From Anoplolepis gracilipes (lineage: Eukaryota > Arthropoda > Insecta > Hymenoptera > Formicidae), in NCBI RefSeq assembly GCF_047496725.1, contig NC_132977.1:8531501-8595500 (forward strand): 64,000 nt of DNA. Reading direction: 5' to 3'. Positions 13,226-25,701 of the stretch are shown here, piece after piece. Below the pieces are notes generated by a model that did not search any database, was not told the origin of the DNA, and worked only from the letters and a program-made list of their open reading frames with translations. A program made the position numbers and the translations under genes. The first letter of the stretch is position 1. Every line of letters begins with the position of its first letter.

Positions 13226-13392
13226 TTACGTGACGCACGTACACGCGTCATCTCACGTTTAAGCGTACACTTTTACGCGTGCAAACGCGGTCCATAAGTT
13301 TTAAAGTGCACATGCACTCGAGACGTTACGTGACGTGCGCGAGTACGACGCATACGTCGCCCTTACATCGGACGTCTATCTGACGTATGACG
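13226..13392. promoter_or_regulatory. Cluster of ACGT / CRE-like motifs (possible enhancer)
   Basis: About nine ACGT cores lie within roughly 170 bp, including TTACGTGACG near 13227, a GACGTTACGTGACGTG run at 13322-13337 and TGACGTAT at 13381. TGACGT is the core of CREB/ATF sites and ACGTG the core of bHLH-PAS sites. Function is inferred from clustering only. Confidence 0.35.
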
Positions 13393-16112
13393 ACTCCGAT
13401 TTATTCCCAAATCATCGTTTAATCCGCTGCTAATGTCAATTTTCACAAAGTTCATTACGCTCGTTAAGAGCCCGACAGTCGTGGTTCTTCGCGATAATCG
13501 AAGGCAGTTGGAATTTCTGTCTAATTATCGATAGTCGAGAGATCTCTTCCTGTAGCGTGCGATAAAATGATTATAATCTGTTATATCCCGTACCGCGAAA
13601 TAGGCACTTGATTATCGTCCGTGTCGGATGATGGTCGGGAAACGAACAATCTTAATAATTGAGTAATGAATGTATTATTCATCGGGTTATATTTACGCGA
13701 TCTTATTTTAATTTAATCGTTATATATTACCGAACGAGATATATATGCATATATAAATACGTTCTATCAAATCACAATGATACGAGGTATCATGCCTTTC
13801 TATTCGTTATAATCAATTAATTGCTTTCTCGCCTTCACAAATTCACCTTCGCTAATAATAGATTAGCAAACGTCCGAAAGTTTAAGGCCTAGAGAACAAA
13901 CGTGGAATCTCTTTCCTGACGACCGCAAAGGAAACCAAATTAATCTCGCAAACGATAAACCCTGAAATGATCGAACGCGGAAGGTGGGCAAGGGGTGCGA
14001 TTTAAAAGTTTCTCTGTCAATCAACGGCAGCCGGGGTGTCTGCTGCGAATAGCTGGAAGGGTCGATGCGATTGATCCAGGGCTATCGAGAGAAAGAGCGG
14101 TAAGCAGGAAAGCGGATGGAACGACGGAGTGCGCGAACAGGACGACGGTGGAGGAGGAGAAAGCCTTTCGGCTCTAATTGCCGTAATTAAATTCGAGAAC
14201 TTACCCGATCCTTCGCCGACCAAGATCTTACCAAGATTTTGCCTCCGGATTTCAAATCGTTCCGGCTTACTCTCAGTATTGCCACGCGCCCAAGCGGATT
14301 ATTTCTAGGCACTTTGGGGAGCTCTGTCGTCGCGCGATCGTTTTTCGAAAAATCATACATTTAACCGAGAAACTCGCGGGCGATTAGTATCCTTCAGCTC
14401 CTCGAGGAATCGCCCCTTTCGATCCAATCACACGAAAAAAGTTTAATTTTTTTTTTTATTACACACTTTCTCACTCTTGTTGTCATGTCTTCCAAATATT
14501 TTCATAATATAATTTAAGTAGAGAATAATCGCTGATACTTTAGTACAACATCACAAGTAAAATAAATACACATTTTTTTACGGTTATTTATTTTGTATTA
14601 TTATGATAAAACACGAATGAATAAACACGATTTTTCGATCATTCGCAATTATATTATAAGAACATCGCGTGTGCGCAGCCGAATTTCAAATGAATACATT
14701 CGGTTTAGAGATTGTATCGTTGGACCTTTCCATCCTTAATACGGACATCAAAGAACACAGTAACTTATTTTATAGAATCGAACGTTGACGCACGATTAGC
14801 CGAAATGTATACACTTATTTATTCATCTATCGATAACCCCAGCTTCCCGCAACAAGCTCGATAGCCAATGGCGCCGAATTTATTTGTACCGATAAGAAAT
14901 GACTCGTTGCCAGATAATGTCATATCAATACTTTTGTGACATTGTTATGTGAAAAATCGATAAATGTATGATCGATATGTTAAAAACATGTATAATGTTA
15001 ATATAATTATCGTTTATCAAATATGCGCGGAAATGTATTGTTATTTTTTAAACTCATTATTTTTAATATTAAAGTGCAATTTTACTATCTTCAATTGAAA
15101 AATAATATTTTATTGTTAAAATATGTAAGCGAGTAAAATAGACATGATATAACTCTAAAGATATGAACGTCACGTAGCACGTGCACCTTGTCAAATAGAG
15201 AAGTTTGGTATTAACAATTTTGTTTAAGCAAATAAATTATTCTCGAAACAGCCTCCACTGTATTCCGAAAAGGTCAAGAGTCATTTATTGCCCTCATTCG
15301 AAAAGGCACTCACACTGTCATATGGCATCCGTCGCGTATACGTTTCTATCATATCTTTTTCCCGCCTGATAAAGATTCTTCTCAAACTCTACCAATGTGC
15401 GTATGACAAGCGTAAAGATAATGTGCACGAGTAGACAGACGACTTGATAATTAAGCTAAAAGTTATCGACCTATCCGAATTGGCTGACATATCGATTTAA
15501 CATTGATCTCGAGTGAAAACGATACCCTTCATAATTTTTTATTATTATATAAAATATTGTATAATAAGAAATAATTTGCTTATAAAAATATATTTATAAA
15601 TAAAGGTTTAAGACGAAGTATGCCTGAATGTGTCAAAAATAGATATATCAATTTAAAAAACATTGCGCAATTGCATATTATTTAGTTTTATCTTTAAATC
15701 AGCAGTTTAAAGATACATTGATCGTTTCTTGAATTGTACATACATATTTTATATGCAAAACACATTCAATATTATTTATATACAGCAGTTTTTAAATTTA
15801 ATTAATTAAATTTAATTATACAAATTATTTTAATTGAATATTATAGCACGACTTGAAATAGTTTATAGTAGCAACTATTCGATTCATCAAATTCGACTTA
15901 CTGTTTGAGTATGACATTTAAAAGATATTTAAATCTGAGATATTCATGTAAATATCAAACACAAAGTTATTTGAAATACAAATCTTTGATCTAGAGATTT
16001 AATCAAGATTTATTGTATATCTAGATTTAGACACACTTTTCAGATAAAACTTTAAAATTCAAACTCTATTTCTTGTTTGGTACGTGACACATATTTTAGA
16101 ATTTAAAAAAAA

Positions 16113-16113
<1 letters not shown>

Positions 16114-16153
<40 letters not shown>
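16114..16153. repeat. (TA)n microsatellite
   Basis: About 20 TA units. Confidence 0.97.
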
Positions 16154-16157
<4 letters not shown>

Positions 16158-16570
16158 CTGTAAATTTATATTCTTAATTTATTCGTGTTTTTCATCTATT
16201 CTGACTGAACCTAGATTAATCTTTATTACAAAGAAAGTCCTTCGAACAGTCGTGGGCGCGAATGCTTAATGAGAGGTATTGGTGAGCATTGTGTGAGCCT
16301 CGTCGATTGGACGTAGCCCGAAGGCGGCAGGCGATAAGCATTAGGATCGCAGGATGGGCGATCATTGGCCACCTTTGTGCTGCGCCGCAGCCAGATCGAA
16401 TTACGATCAGTGATCTTCTGGATAGAAGGTACTGCGGTGGCAGCAACCCGAAGGGATTTCCAGAGGACCAACGACACAGATTGACCCTAAGCAAATGACA
16501 AAGCGCGGATGCATGGCGGGATGCAGAGAAAGAGATCCTCCAGGAGGGGTCGGTCAGAATATGGAGCAAA

Positions 16571-16590
16571 GAGAGAGTGAGAGTGAGAGT

Positions 16591-16623
<33 letters not shown>

Positions 16624-16638
16624 GGAGAGAGAGAGCGC
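16571..16638 (+). repeat. (GA)n / GAGTGA low-complexity tract
   Basis: GA dinucleotides interrupted by GAGTGA, GAGC and GGGA variants. Ser/Glu/Arg repeats in the covering frames come from this tract. Confidence 0.95.
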
Positions 16639-17498
16639 GAAAGGATGAATTTCAGAGATACAGGGTCAGCGAAGGAAATACGGGAATGAAAAGGGAGAGA
16701 GGAGAATAGGATGATGTTTTAGAAGCAGCGGTATCCTAACCGAGAAGGGAGGATAAAACGGGGTGAGATCAGAGGGCGATCTTCTTGGCTAGCCGCAATC
16801 TGTCCGTTTGTCCACACAGCTCCCAAGAATCCTGGCAGCTACCTTTCGGAGTTTAGGCCAGTTAGGCAATACAGCAGCAATCCCTTACGTTATCGACACT
16901 ACCGGAAATCAACTTCGATCCCTATTTATCGCTAGCTGACAGTGGTTCTCATTGTGAATAATAATACCTATCATAAATATATATATATATGTGTATACTT
17001 CTGTCATACACGTATGTATTTATTCATTACAATATTCATAATTACGTACTATCTAAATTATTTTAAATATAAGATTTTGATTAACATAAAAAAATAATAA
17101 TAAATTATTATGTAAAATAAGTAATAATAAATTTTTTATATGTCTATATAGCAGGATTATTATTATAAATATATTTGAAAATTATTCGTAATTGCAAAAT
17201 CGAAGATTCAAGAATTAAGATCATCTTTTCCATCTTACTGTCGTTATTATTGGTAATATCGAATGCAACAATGGATTTCTGACGTGACCGACTTAATCGC
17301 ATATTATCTCGAGCTGTTGCGACTGCAATTGATTGCAATCCGAGCAAACGACGAATTAAAAAGGCACGTCTGTCACCATTTAAATGTTACTTTAACGTTT
17401 CCTGCTTCTGAGCTAATAGGTTCCTTGAGGATTGTGTTTCCGCACGTGCGCTGGCATTGCCACTTCTTGTCATCAAAATTAACCTATTAACGCCCACC

Positions 17499-17520
17499 GG
17501 CTTCGGCTTCGGCTTCGGCT
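17499..17520. repeat. (GGCTTC)n short tandem repeat
   Basis: About 3.7 copies of a hexamer. On the minus strand it produces a Lys-Pro repeat in an open frame, which I treat as chance. Confidence 0.9.
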
Positions 17521-18194
17521 GCCAAGAGTAATTGACTCCGCTATAGAGATTTGGATGGCTGCGCGGTACCAGCATTTGTCAAACAAGCCGAAAGTTTTGC
17601 TTCAACAAGTACCTTTGGAAAGGTCAGAGAAATATTACAACATGTCGCTTGCATTTTCGCGAAATATGAGCGACGCAAAGCAGGCTTGAAACGGCGACGG
17701 ATAATCGACGAGAAATGACGTAAAAGAAATTTCATATGTTGCGCAGGATGAGTAGAGTACGTGGCACGGGAGCAAATAAAATATCGCATTATAATTAGTA
17801 CGCGATTGTGACGGGATTTATCTTTACAATATTCTTTCGCTCTGTATCTGGTTAATTCCTTTATTGTAAATTTTATACACTTTCCCAAAATTGTTTATAC
17901 ATTGAAACCCATCTCATGATGCGCTCTGTACGCTTCATCTGAAAAAACAATGGAGCCTTCAGAATGACATCAAGATAAATTTATTTCATTCTGTGTGGAT
18001 ACAGATATATCAGAACGCGTTGCGAAAATGAAGTGACACATGCAATTGCATCGTTGGCAATTGCGCCAGGAGAAAGACGACGATAACAAAATGCAACGAT
18101 ATTTAAATAAGACGGACAGTTAAACGAGACTGTCTTGCACATGTAATTCAACGTGTCATATTGTAATCATGTTCTTGAATGTGATACTATGTCG

Positions 18195-18208
18195 TGAGAG
18201 AAAGAGAA

Positions 18209-18250
<42 letters not shown>
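18195..18250 (+). repeat. (GA)n microsatellite with AAAG interruptions
   Basis: GAGA with a few AAAG variants, then about 17 perfect AG units. Confidence 0.95.
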
Positions 18251-18252
<2 letters not shown>

Positions 18253-18719
18253 GAGAAGAGCGAATTTAATTAACAATAACGCGAGCGATACAAATTACGG
18301 CGCAGAAGAGCGACTCGAAACTGTACTCTAGCAAGGTGGAACAAACAGGCGGAAGCGCAACGTTCTATTTACACTTATGGTATTAAAAAATTTTCACGTT
18401 ACGTGTCGCAAAGTAACGATGGGAAGCGTGAGAATAACAAGCGTACGACTAAGAGAACGAATAGCAGTAGAGAGAATAAATGGTAGAGAAACTGGTAGGA
18501 AAGAGGATCAGGTAGGTGAGGGAGGTAGGTGAGAGTAAGAGAACGAAAGAGAGAAAGGACGAACGCCGATGGGGAGGAGGGGAACAGAAAGGTAACAGCC
18601 GTCAAAAGTTGCCGAACTAATAGGACGATTTTCAACGCGGAGCGTTTAATTAAATTAATTATATGCGCACCTCGCCCGTAATATAAATTGTGAGCAAGCG
18701 TTGAGGATGAACGCGCGAA

Positions 18720-18725
<6 letters not shown>

Positions 18726-18758
<33 letters not shown>
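18726..18758 (+). repeat. (GA)n microsatellite
   Basis: About 16 units at the left edge of a G-rich block that continues to about 18860 with GGGAGGGA runs. Confidence 0.96.
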
Positions 18759-18761
<3 letters not shown>

Positions 18762-19022
18762 CGGGTGGTGGTTGGCGAGCTGCAGCGCGGATGCAGACCG
18801 CGGGATAAGGGGGAGGGAGGGAGGGAGGAAGGGAGAGAGGAGAGGGGCAGAGGGCGAAATACCGTCGTGCCAGCGATCGCCAACTTTGATAGTTACATTT
18901 CATCCATCTATCCCAGATACATTTGCCGCGGACTGCCGCGCGGCAAAGTTCGAAATCGGCTAACGGCACCGGCGGCGAAACGATTGCCTGGGTCGCGCCA
19001 CACTTTCAGAGGCCGCGTTTAT

Positions 19023-19058
19023 ACGTACACGTACACGACACGTACACGTACACGTACG
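19023..19058. repeat. (GTACAC)n imperfect tandem repeat
   Basis: Hexamer units ACGTAC/GTACAC repeated about six times with one short irregular unit. Confidence 0.85.
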
Positions 19059-19835
19059 CGCGCATATGTGCGAATATGCGTTCACCCGATAAAAGTTAAG
19101 CTACCGACACTCAAGACAATGGCGCGCTACCGCGTCTGTAATCTGCACGTGTTATCGCGCGACGTGCTATATCCCGCGGCTCGGTTCTGATGCAATTTAT
19201 CCATTTAATGTCCGACATACCGCAATCTATTTTCGCGCGATGGACTGTACCCTTTCATGCTTCTCCGAACTGTCGAAAATTTCTATTAAAATTAGCAAAA
19301 GATAGCCGAATAGTTTAACATTTATATTATATTATAATTATATTAATTTATATTTAATAAAGATTACGACTTCTTGTTATATTAAAGATGAATATATTGT
19401 TAGCTATAAAATAAGACGAATAAAAATACAATTTAAAATTCTCTAATTTTACGTAAGACACTAAGAAAACACATTATATAATATAATGGAGATATAATTA
19501 TTGCAATTCGATCTTCGTTCATACTTGATGTTCATATCCATCACGATTGCTACGAATTACGTCGAGGGTTATCAGTTTTCCCTTTGTCCGTCGTTTCAGT
19601 CTCGAATCCTACGTGCCTCCACGTCGATCTGAAAAGCTTTCGCCAGTCTGGCGTTCAAGCACGGAAAAGCGACAGCGGACGAAGGAGGCAAACGTCTACA
19701 CGGACACGCGCACGCATACGCACACATACGTGTCGAGGCACACGTTTAGACATCAGAATGGATAGATGCTCGCCCTCGCATGCATCCCTCCACGGTTTCT
19801 ACATCTCCGCGGATAAAGCGGTAAGCGGACTCGCG

Positions 19836-19857
19836 CACACACACACACACACACACA
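19836..19857. repeat. (CA)n microsatellite
   Basis: About 11 CA units. Confidence 0.95.
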
Positions 19858-22151
19858 TCACAGACACATACACACGTACCTATACATAGGCACGAAGTAG
19901 AAGGGTAAAAAGCGAACTTTCCAGGCGGATGGCGATTCTTGCGAGCCAGACGGTAAATACATTTTTAAATAAGAGTTTTTTGCCCCGATCACCCCGCGCC
20001 CTCCGCCCCGTTACCCTTCTTTTCCCGCTCCTCTTCCGCTCGGATTTCGTCCCCGTATCGGGAATTATCCTTTGGTTTGTGCATTATCCTTCGGATCGCG
20101 GGTGGGGTAGCATCAAAAGGCATTCACAGACCGACCTGAGCCGCCTCTACCTTCTCCACCTCCTGGCGCCGGATCCTACGAGCCCAACTCGAATCCTCAT
20201 CCCTCCGGTCCACTGTCTGACTTGCGGCGGGCATCGCTACTTAAGCTGGCATAACGGAGGGTGTTGTATCCATCGGTCGAGATTTTATACGTATTCTTAT
20301 CCGCGATATATTATACATTGTACGGTTTACACGTAGAGCGATTCTGTGTTATAAAATTCGTGCAAAGTTTACGAGAGCAAATTTAAAAGTCACGTTTCTC
20401 CAAAACCAAAATCTAAAATTGTTTTAAACGCGATTGGCAAGAACTAACCGTACGTAATTTATTACGCACGTGTTCTTTCTAAACGTTATTACACATGTAT
20501 CTAATATAACACGCGAGATCCGATAATGCGCGCCTCATTGACGTTGACGTCTCACCGCATCTTCCGTCCCGTTTTTTTGCTCGAGCTATTTCCTTGCCGT
20601 TTTTTTTATCCTGCTGCGTCCTCATCGCCCGAGTTCAATTGTGATTGATCACCGGCGGTGATTGAGGATTCGAAATGAAAGCCTCACGGTACACCGGCAA
20701 AGACAAAAAGACGAACCGTCGCTCCCCTTCTTCCGGAATCAAACCACTCTCCCCTTCCTCCACTTCTCCGTCGCTCCTACTAACTCTCTCTTCCCCTCCC
20801 CCTTTCACCGGATCTCTCTTAACTCCGCGCCTCTTGCCCCCCGACCTCAACCGCGAGTGGAACGAATAATGGAGTAAAATTTATACGACTCCATATCGGT
20901 ACGATAAAAAGACAGGCAGACAGACAGCCGAGCGAGCGAGCGGGCAGCCAGCGAAGCAGCACAAAGGCAGGATTAATTTTAAATATCATATACTTGTGCC
21001 GACGTAAAAGCGAAGGTGGAGCCGTGAGGACTCCATCGCGGAAAACCCCGGACTACGACTGATAAGTTATGTCTTCATCGCGGCTCGATACAACGTCAGC
21101 TTTGCGGAAGATTTTCCTTTCGGATGTGGAAAGATACAGAAGGATCAAGCAATTTGTACGATAGTTAAAAGAGTCATTCAGATATCTCGCTTTTATACCG
21201 ATGTCCCATCATGCGTGTTAATTGCTTTCGAGAGCGGAATGCACCGTTTCATAGTACGCGTAATTTTTATTGATATTACAACACAGAGCTTGATTTACTC
21301 AAATGCTCTGAATTTATTTTATATGCATTTCAATAAATAATTTATATATCGTTTTTTTTTTTTCGGCAAATATAATAGAAGAATGCTTCCGTATAAACAA
21401 GAAGTATTTCACATCAATTATTTTGGTCGAAATATTTTGCATAATTCAAGCGATTACGAAAGGTTATCGTGACGCAATTTCAGGAGATTTTCGAAATTGG
21501 ACGCACTAGAGCTACATACATATTTAATTGGATCAGTAAGTATTATTTACTAGCGTTTCTCATCTCATCTGGCGACAAGTTTGTTCGATTTATTTAATAT
21601 TTCGCATTAAATTCGCGCGGTTGCGCCAAGGAATGTTTCGTTATTATTATACTTTCGATTCTATATTTCTAAGTTTCACGCAAACACCTCGCGAGTCAGC
21701 TAACAAGGCTTTGACATTCTGCCAATCGACGGGATTACATATATATGCGGCATTCGACATTCGAACGTATGTATGTGATAGATAATACCACGCGTCCCAT
21801 CGCGGAGGAAATGCTACTGACAATCCGCCGTTTTTTGTCGACGTTGTCGTTTATTATTATAACCATCGACCCGTGACGAGTTGCCGCTCGAAATAAATTC
21901 ATCGCCGCGTCGAAAAACGCGTCGCTGCTGTGCTGCCGATGAGAATTATGTGTCCGACATACGTAAATAAATGTGTCTTGAAAATAAATACTTTTAAAAA
22001 TATGTATTTTCAAATATTCTTGAGATATAAAAATTTGTCAGAATTAAAATATATAGAACAAAGTAAAAAGATATATTAGAATATCCTCTCCGATTGTGAA
22101 CATTAATAGATATGCAATATAACGTAAATAAAAATATAAATAGTATCGCAT

Positions 22152-22154
<3 letters not shown>

Positions 22155-22205
<51 letters not shown>
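22155..22205. repeat. (AT)n microsatellite
   Basis: About 25 AT units without interruption, flanked by ATCGCATCGC on the left and CATGCGATG on the right. Confidence 0.97.
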
Positions 22206-22208
<3 letters not shown>

Positions 22209-22598
22209 GCGATGTAATAAAAGTTTTACGCGCTTGTTATTATCATTATGTCATTTCATCATGAGTAGAATTTTTCAGGAAAGAAACTGGAGCTCGGCTA
22301 TCAATTACGCGAAAGTTGGCGATATCGATAATCGCAAACCGCAGAAACCACCGCTTGTTATCATAGGAAGCTCGTTTAAAACTGTTCGATTGCAATTCAC
22401 GTCGGTTAGAATATAAATTCGCAACAAGCGCGCATTCTCCTCCTTTTTTCGTTCGTCTCCCGCGCATCTCGGATTTCAAATACAATGAAATTATCGGCTG
22501 CCACGAAATTCGCCGCGAACTCGAGGCAGCAGCCTCCAGGCGGCGTGGGAGAAGTCCGCTCTCGCGAGAAGGATTAATCGTGAATTATCAATCGACAG

Positions 22599-22649
22599 AG
22601 TCGAGTCGAGTCGAGTCGAGTCGAGTCGAGTCGAGTCGAGTCGAGTCGA
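22599..22649. repeat. (TCGAG)n pentanucleotide array
   Basis: Nine perfect TCGAG copies plus a partial one. Every unit carries a CpG and a TCGA palindrome. A five-base unit cycles all frames, giving Ser-Arg-Val-Glu on the plus strand and Leu-Asp-Ser-Thr-Arg on the minus strand in open frames that are artefacts. Confidence 0.97.
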
Positions 22650-22975
22650 AAGCCGAAGGAAGAACGGGAAGAGGAAAAGGAGAAGGAGGATATCCCTGCC
22701 GCTCGAGAGGGCCCGGAGGGCTTGCTGAACGACGTTTCTGGTTAATCGCGTTTGCGGAAAAACGGAGATAATTCCCGTCGTCCGTCTGGACGATGGAGGC
22801 GTGTAGGTTGTAGGTGGAGAAAGGTATAGGTAGGATATAAAATGTGCGCGCGAACCGTAGGAGAGGGGGGAGGGGAAGGGGGAAAGGGTAGGGAGAAGGA
22901 GAAGAAGGGCGAGAAGGAGGGTGTCGATGTAGGAGGGTAGTCCACCACCTCTTGCATGTACGGCGGAGGTGGGAT

Positions 22976-23030
<55 letters not shown>

Positions 23031-23530
23031 TATGTATATCTATATACACATACACACATATACGGAGAGAAAGCGGTGGGTAGAGGATGAGAATGAGAAG
23101 CAAGGGTAGAAGGAGGAAGAGGAGGAGGTAGGGACTGATATTCGCGGGCACACGGAATTTTTAACTAGCCCGGGCAGCCTTTAGTCGTTCCGCCGCGAAA
23201 GCGCAGCAGAAAAGTTATGAATCTAATTTTCAGCGTATTTGTGTCTCGGCCGCACCCTCCTCTGCCCCCCGGCCACCCGATGGTGCTCCTCCAGCACCCC
23301 CGCGTCCATCCTTCGTCCTATCGCCATCGCCACCAGGACCACCTATATCAATCCCTCTCCCCGCGAGTGTCCCTATATCTCTTCCCCGCTCTCATCTCCC
23401 GTTCTTCCTCACTCCCGCAGTCTCCATCTACGTCTCTCTTTCCGTCCGTATATACCTCCCTTCCGTCGTTCGCTTTCGCGTAATAAAGCTCGCGCGCGCG
23501 GCTTCGTTAGGTTTTTATCTCCCGGAGAAA
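22650..23530. other. CpG-rich, strand-biased intron island, no gene seen
   Basis: 22655-22930 is A/G-rich on the plus strand and 23240-23480 is C/T-rich. They are separated by the TA/GA tract at 22980-23031. The 187-codon minus-strand frame here is built from Ser/Pro/Leu low complexity plus the TCGAG array and has no recognisable domain. Confidence 0.55.
22980..23031. repeat. Compound (TA)n(GA)n microsatellite
   Basis: About 17 TA units pass directly into about eight GA units, followed by ATATGTATATC. Confidence 0.96.
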
Positions 23531-23931
23531 AAAAGAATTAATTTCGAGAGACGCCACCGTTTTTCTGCCGGTACTCTCTTCCGTTTCGTGTACGCGAACG
23601 CGCGTTCGGGACGCCGACAGGAGCTTCATTCTTTCGGTATTATCTTCTTCGGTGGGATTGGAAGATACGGATGATAGCCGGCTGACCAATGGGGAAAAGT
23701 CGATGGAAAGAAGACAGTGAAAAAACGAATTCAGGTATATCCGTAAAGATGAATAATTTTCTTTACTGAAAATTGTTATGTGAATATGCAATTTCCATAA
23801 TTTATCGCAAATCAAAATTTTTTAAATACTACATTTTTTATATCCTCAATAGTTTTACATCATACATCGGTTTTATTAAATTTTTTTTTTTAAGTTTTCA
23901 AAGTATAATTTATATATGTATAGAAAATTAA

Positions 23932-24151
<220 letters not shown>

Positions 24152-25677
24152 TTTGTAATACCATAAGGTGAAATTAATAGAAATGAAAATAGGCGTAAAT
24201 AAAAATAAAGATAAAGTAAATGAAATTTTTCTGCGATTTTTGTTAAACGTAGCGTCATTATCAGAATTTTTTGTCATTAATAACGAAACATTTTTTCTAC
24301 GTCGTTCGATAATAAGATACGATCAATCTAAAATAGTTGCATGGAAAGCAGCACATAGCGCAAGAAAGTCTCCATACATCAAGTTCGACTGGCCGGAACT
24401 ATATACGCCGCGTGCAGTAATAATTCAACGGCGCAAACGATCGCGAACTTCACAATCCTTTGATCGGCGCAATAGAGACCGGTATATATTTCGCGGTGTA
24501 TCGTCTTTGCGGATCGAGCACGTAATTCTCAAGCCCGGCTTAGTCACGGTTGTGAGTAATAATTCCATCTGGTACCTACTTTCCGCCGTACCGACACACA
24601 TAAATTCGATAGCATATATATACACACACATATACATATACACTCACACATATCGCGTTCCAGATCGACTTCACGTGCACGGGGCCAAGTCATGACAATA
24701 CGCCATCGCGGCTCGTTTCTATAAATCTCCTGTGACCCGATAAGAAAAGATTGCCTACCGATGAGGTGGCCGAGCGGGCTGCCACCCCATCAACCACCCA
24801 GCCGACCGCCAGCCATCCCGGTTTCTCTCCTCCCCTCCCTCTCTCTTTCCTTTGCCGGAGAGCGTGCTGCTTGCAATACACCTCGGGCGCGCTCGTGTCG
24901 ACGTTAAATCGAAGGGCACGGGCATTAACTGTCTCCTTTCACCTCCACCTTATTCCAGCGTCGACCGCCAACCCCCATCGCCGACTTGGTAAGCTCGCGT
25001 GCTCGATGAAGTATATTTAAAACCGTAATTACGATACAATCAGCGGGCCCCGTGACCAGATACGCATCTCGATGTAGAGGTGAGTATGAGGTCGATCGAT
25101 CGGTTCGAACTGGAGAACCTTTTTTTTAAAAAGCTAAGGGTAAAAGAGAGGCGCAGAAGGGTTGAGACCCCACGCTGTCCGCTCTTTCCCCCTCCCCCTT
25201 ACATCGCTCTAAAGTCGGCAGAGAGGAAAGTGGACTCCCACCGACTGTAGACTGCGGAACAGACGCAACCACGCATCGCACACGTGTACGTGTGTTCATG
25301 CACGGTTCGGGAGAGGAGTGAGCGAGGCGAGGGGGGACGAGTTTTACACGTCGCGCAAAAGTTAGTTCCTAATTATTCAGATTTTCTAATTAATGTTTCA
25401 GCCGACGATGATGGAGCATGCGGGGTCGTCTTTCCTCTCCCTCTTTTTTCCTTTACCGCGTATACATACGCACAACTCGAGCGAGACCGCGGCCATTCCT
25501 GATTATACCGGTGGGTTAGGTAATATAGATCGAGGACTGTTTTGCCTATGAATAATTCGCTTTCAAGACGCACCGCTAATACACAACACTAATACACAAT
25601 ATGAGAGATATCTGCTTATGCGTAATCAAGTTGACATACCGTTATCGATTGCCGTAAATGATATCAACAGTAACTTA

Positions 25678-25701
25678 AGATTTCTTGTTACCAAGAAATC
25701 T
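25678..25701. repeat. Short perfect inverted repeat (10-bp stem, 4-nt loop)
   Basis: AGATTTCTTG, then TTAC, then its exact reverse complement CAAGAAATCT. No T-run follows and no RNA family is recognised. Confidence 0.88.

Larger units (their letters stand above)
8000..16080. other. Intron DNA, no gene seen
   Basis: Alternates AT-rich stretches (8400-8690, 10530-10830, 11460-11700, 12100-12290, 14430-14660, 14930-15170, 15540-16080) with more GC-rich islands (9190-9860, 13180-13420, 13960-14430). The 150-codon frame at 9198-9650 has no recognisable motif and overlaps competing frames. A 15-bp perfect hairpin (11543-11575) and an ACGT-rich cluster (about 13226-13390) are the only distinct structures. 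Confidence 0.55.
18760..20900. other. CpG-rich intron island with low-complexity blocks, no gene seen
   Basis: Rich in CpG and in GTACAC, CACG and CA repeats (19023-19058 and 19836-19857). C/T-rich stretches lie at about 19980-20260 and 20710-20850. Several frames of 70-140 codons overlap on both strands, and their residues are dominated by Ser, Arg, Thr and Pro. I recognise no domain, splice-bounded exon or RNA gene. Confidence 0.55.

Noticed and set aside
22588..23151. 187-codon minus-strand frame
   Set aside because: Consists of a TA/GA tract, Ser/Pro-rich sequence and the TCGAG array.
23275..23320. Minus-strand LEEH word resembling the next Cut coiled-coil exon
   Set aside because: Only four residues match; flanking residues in that frame do not resemble Cut and no splice sites fit.
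24760..24790. GGTGGCCGAGCGGGCT resembles the start of a tRNA-Ser or tRNA-Leu (A box)
   Set aside because: No B box (GGTTCGAATCC-like) follows at a suitable distance and no cloverleaf can be drawn.
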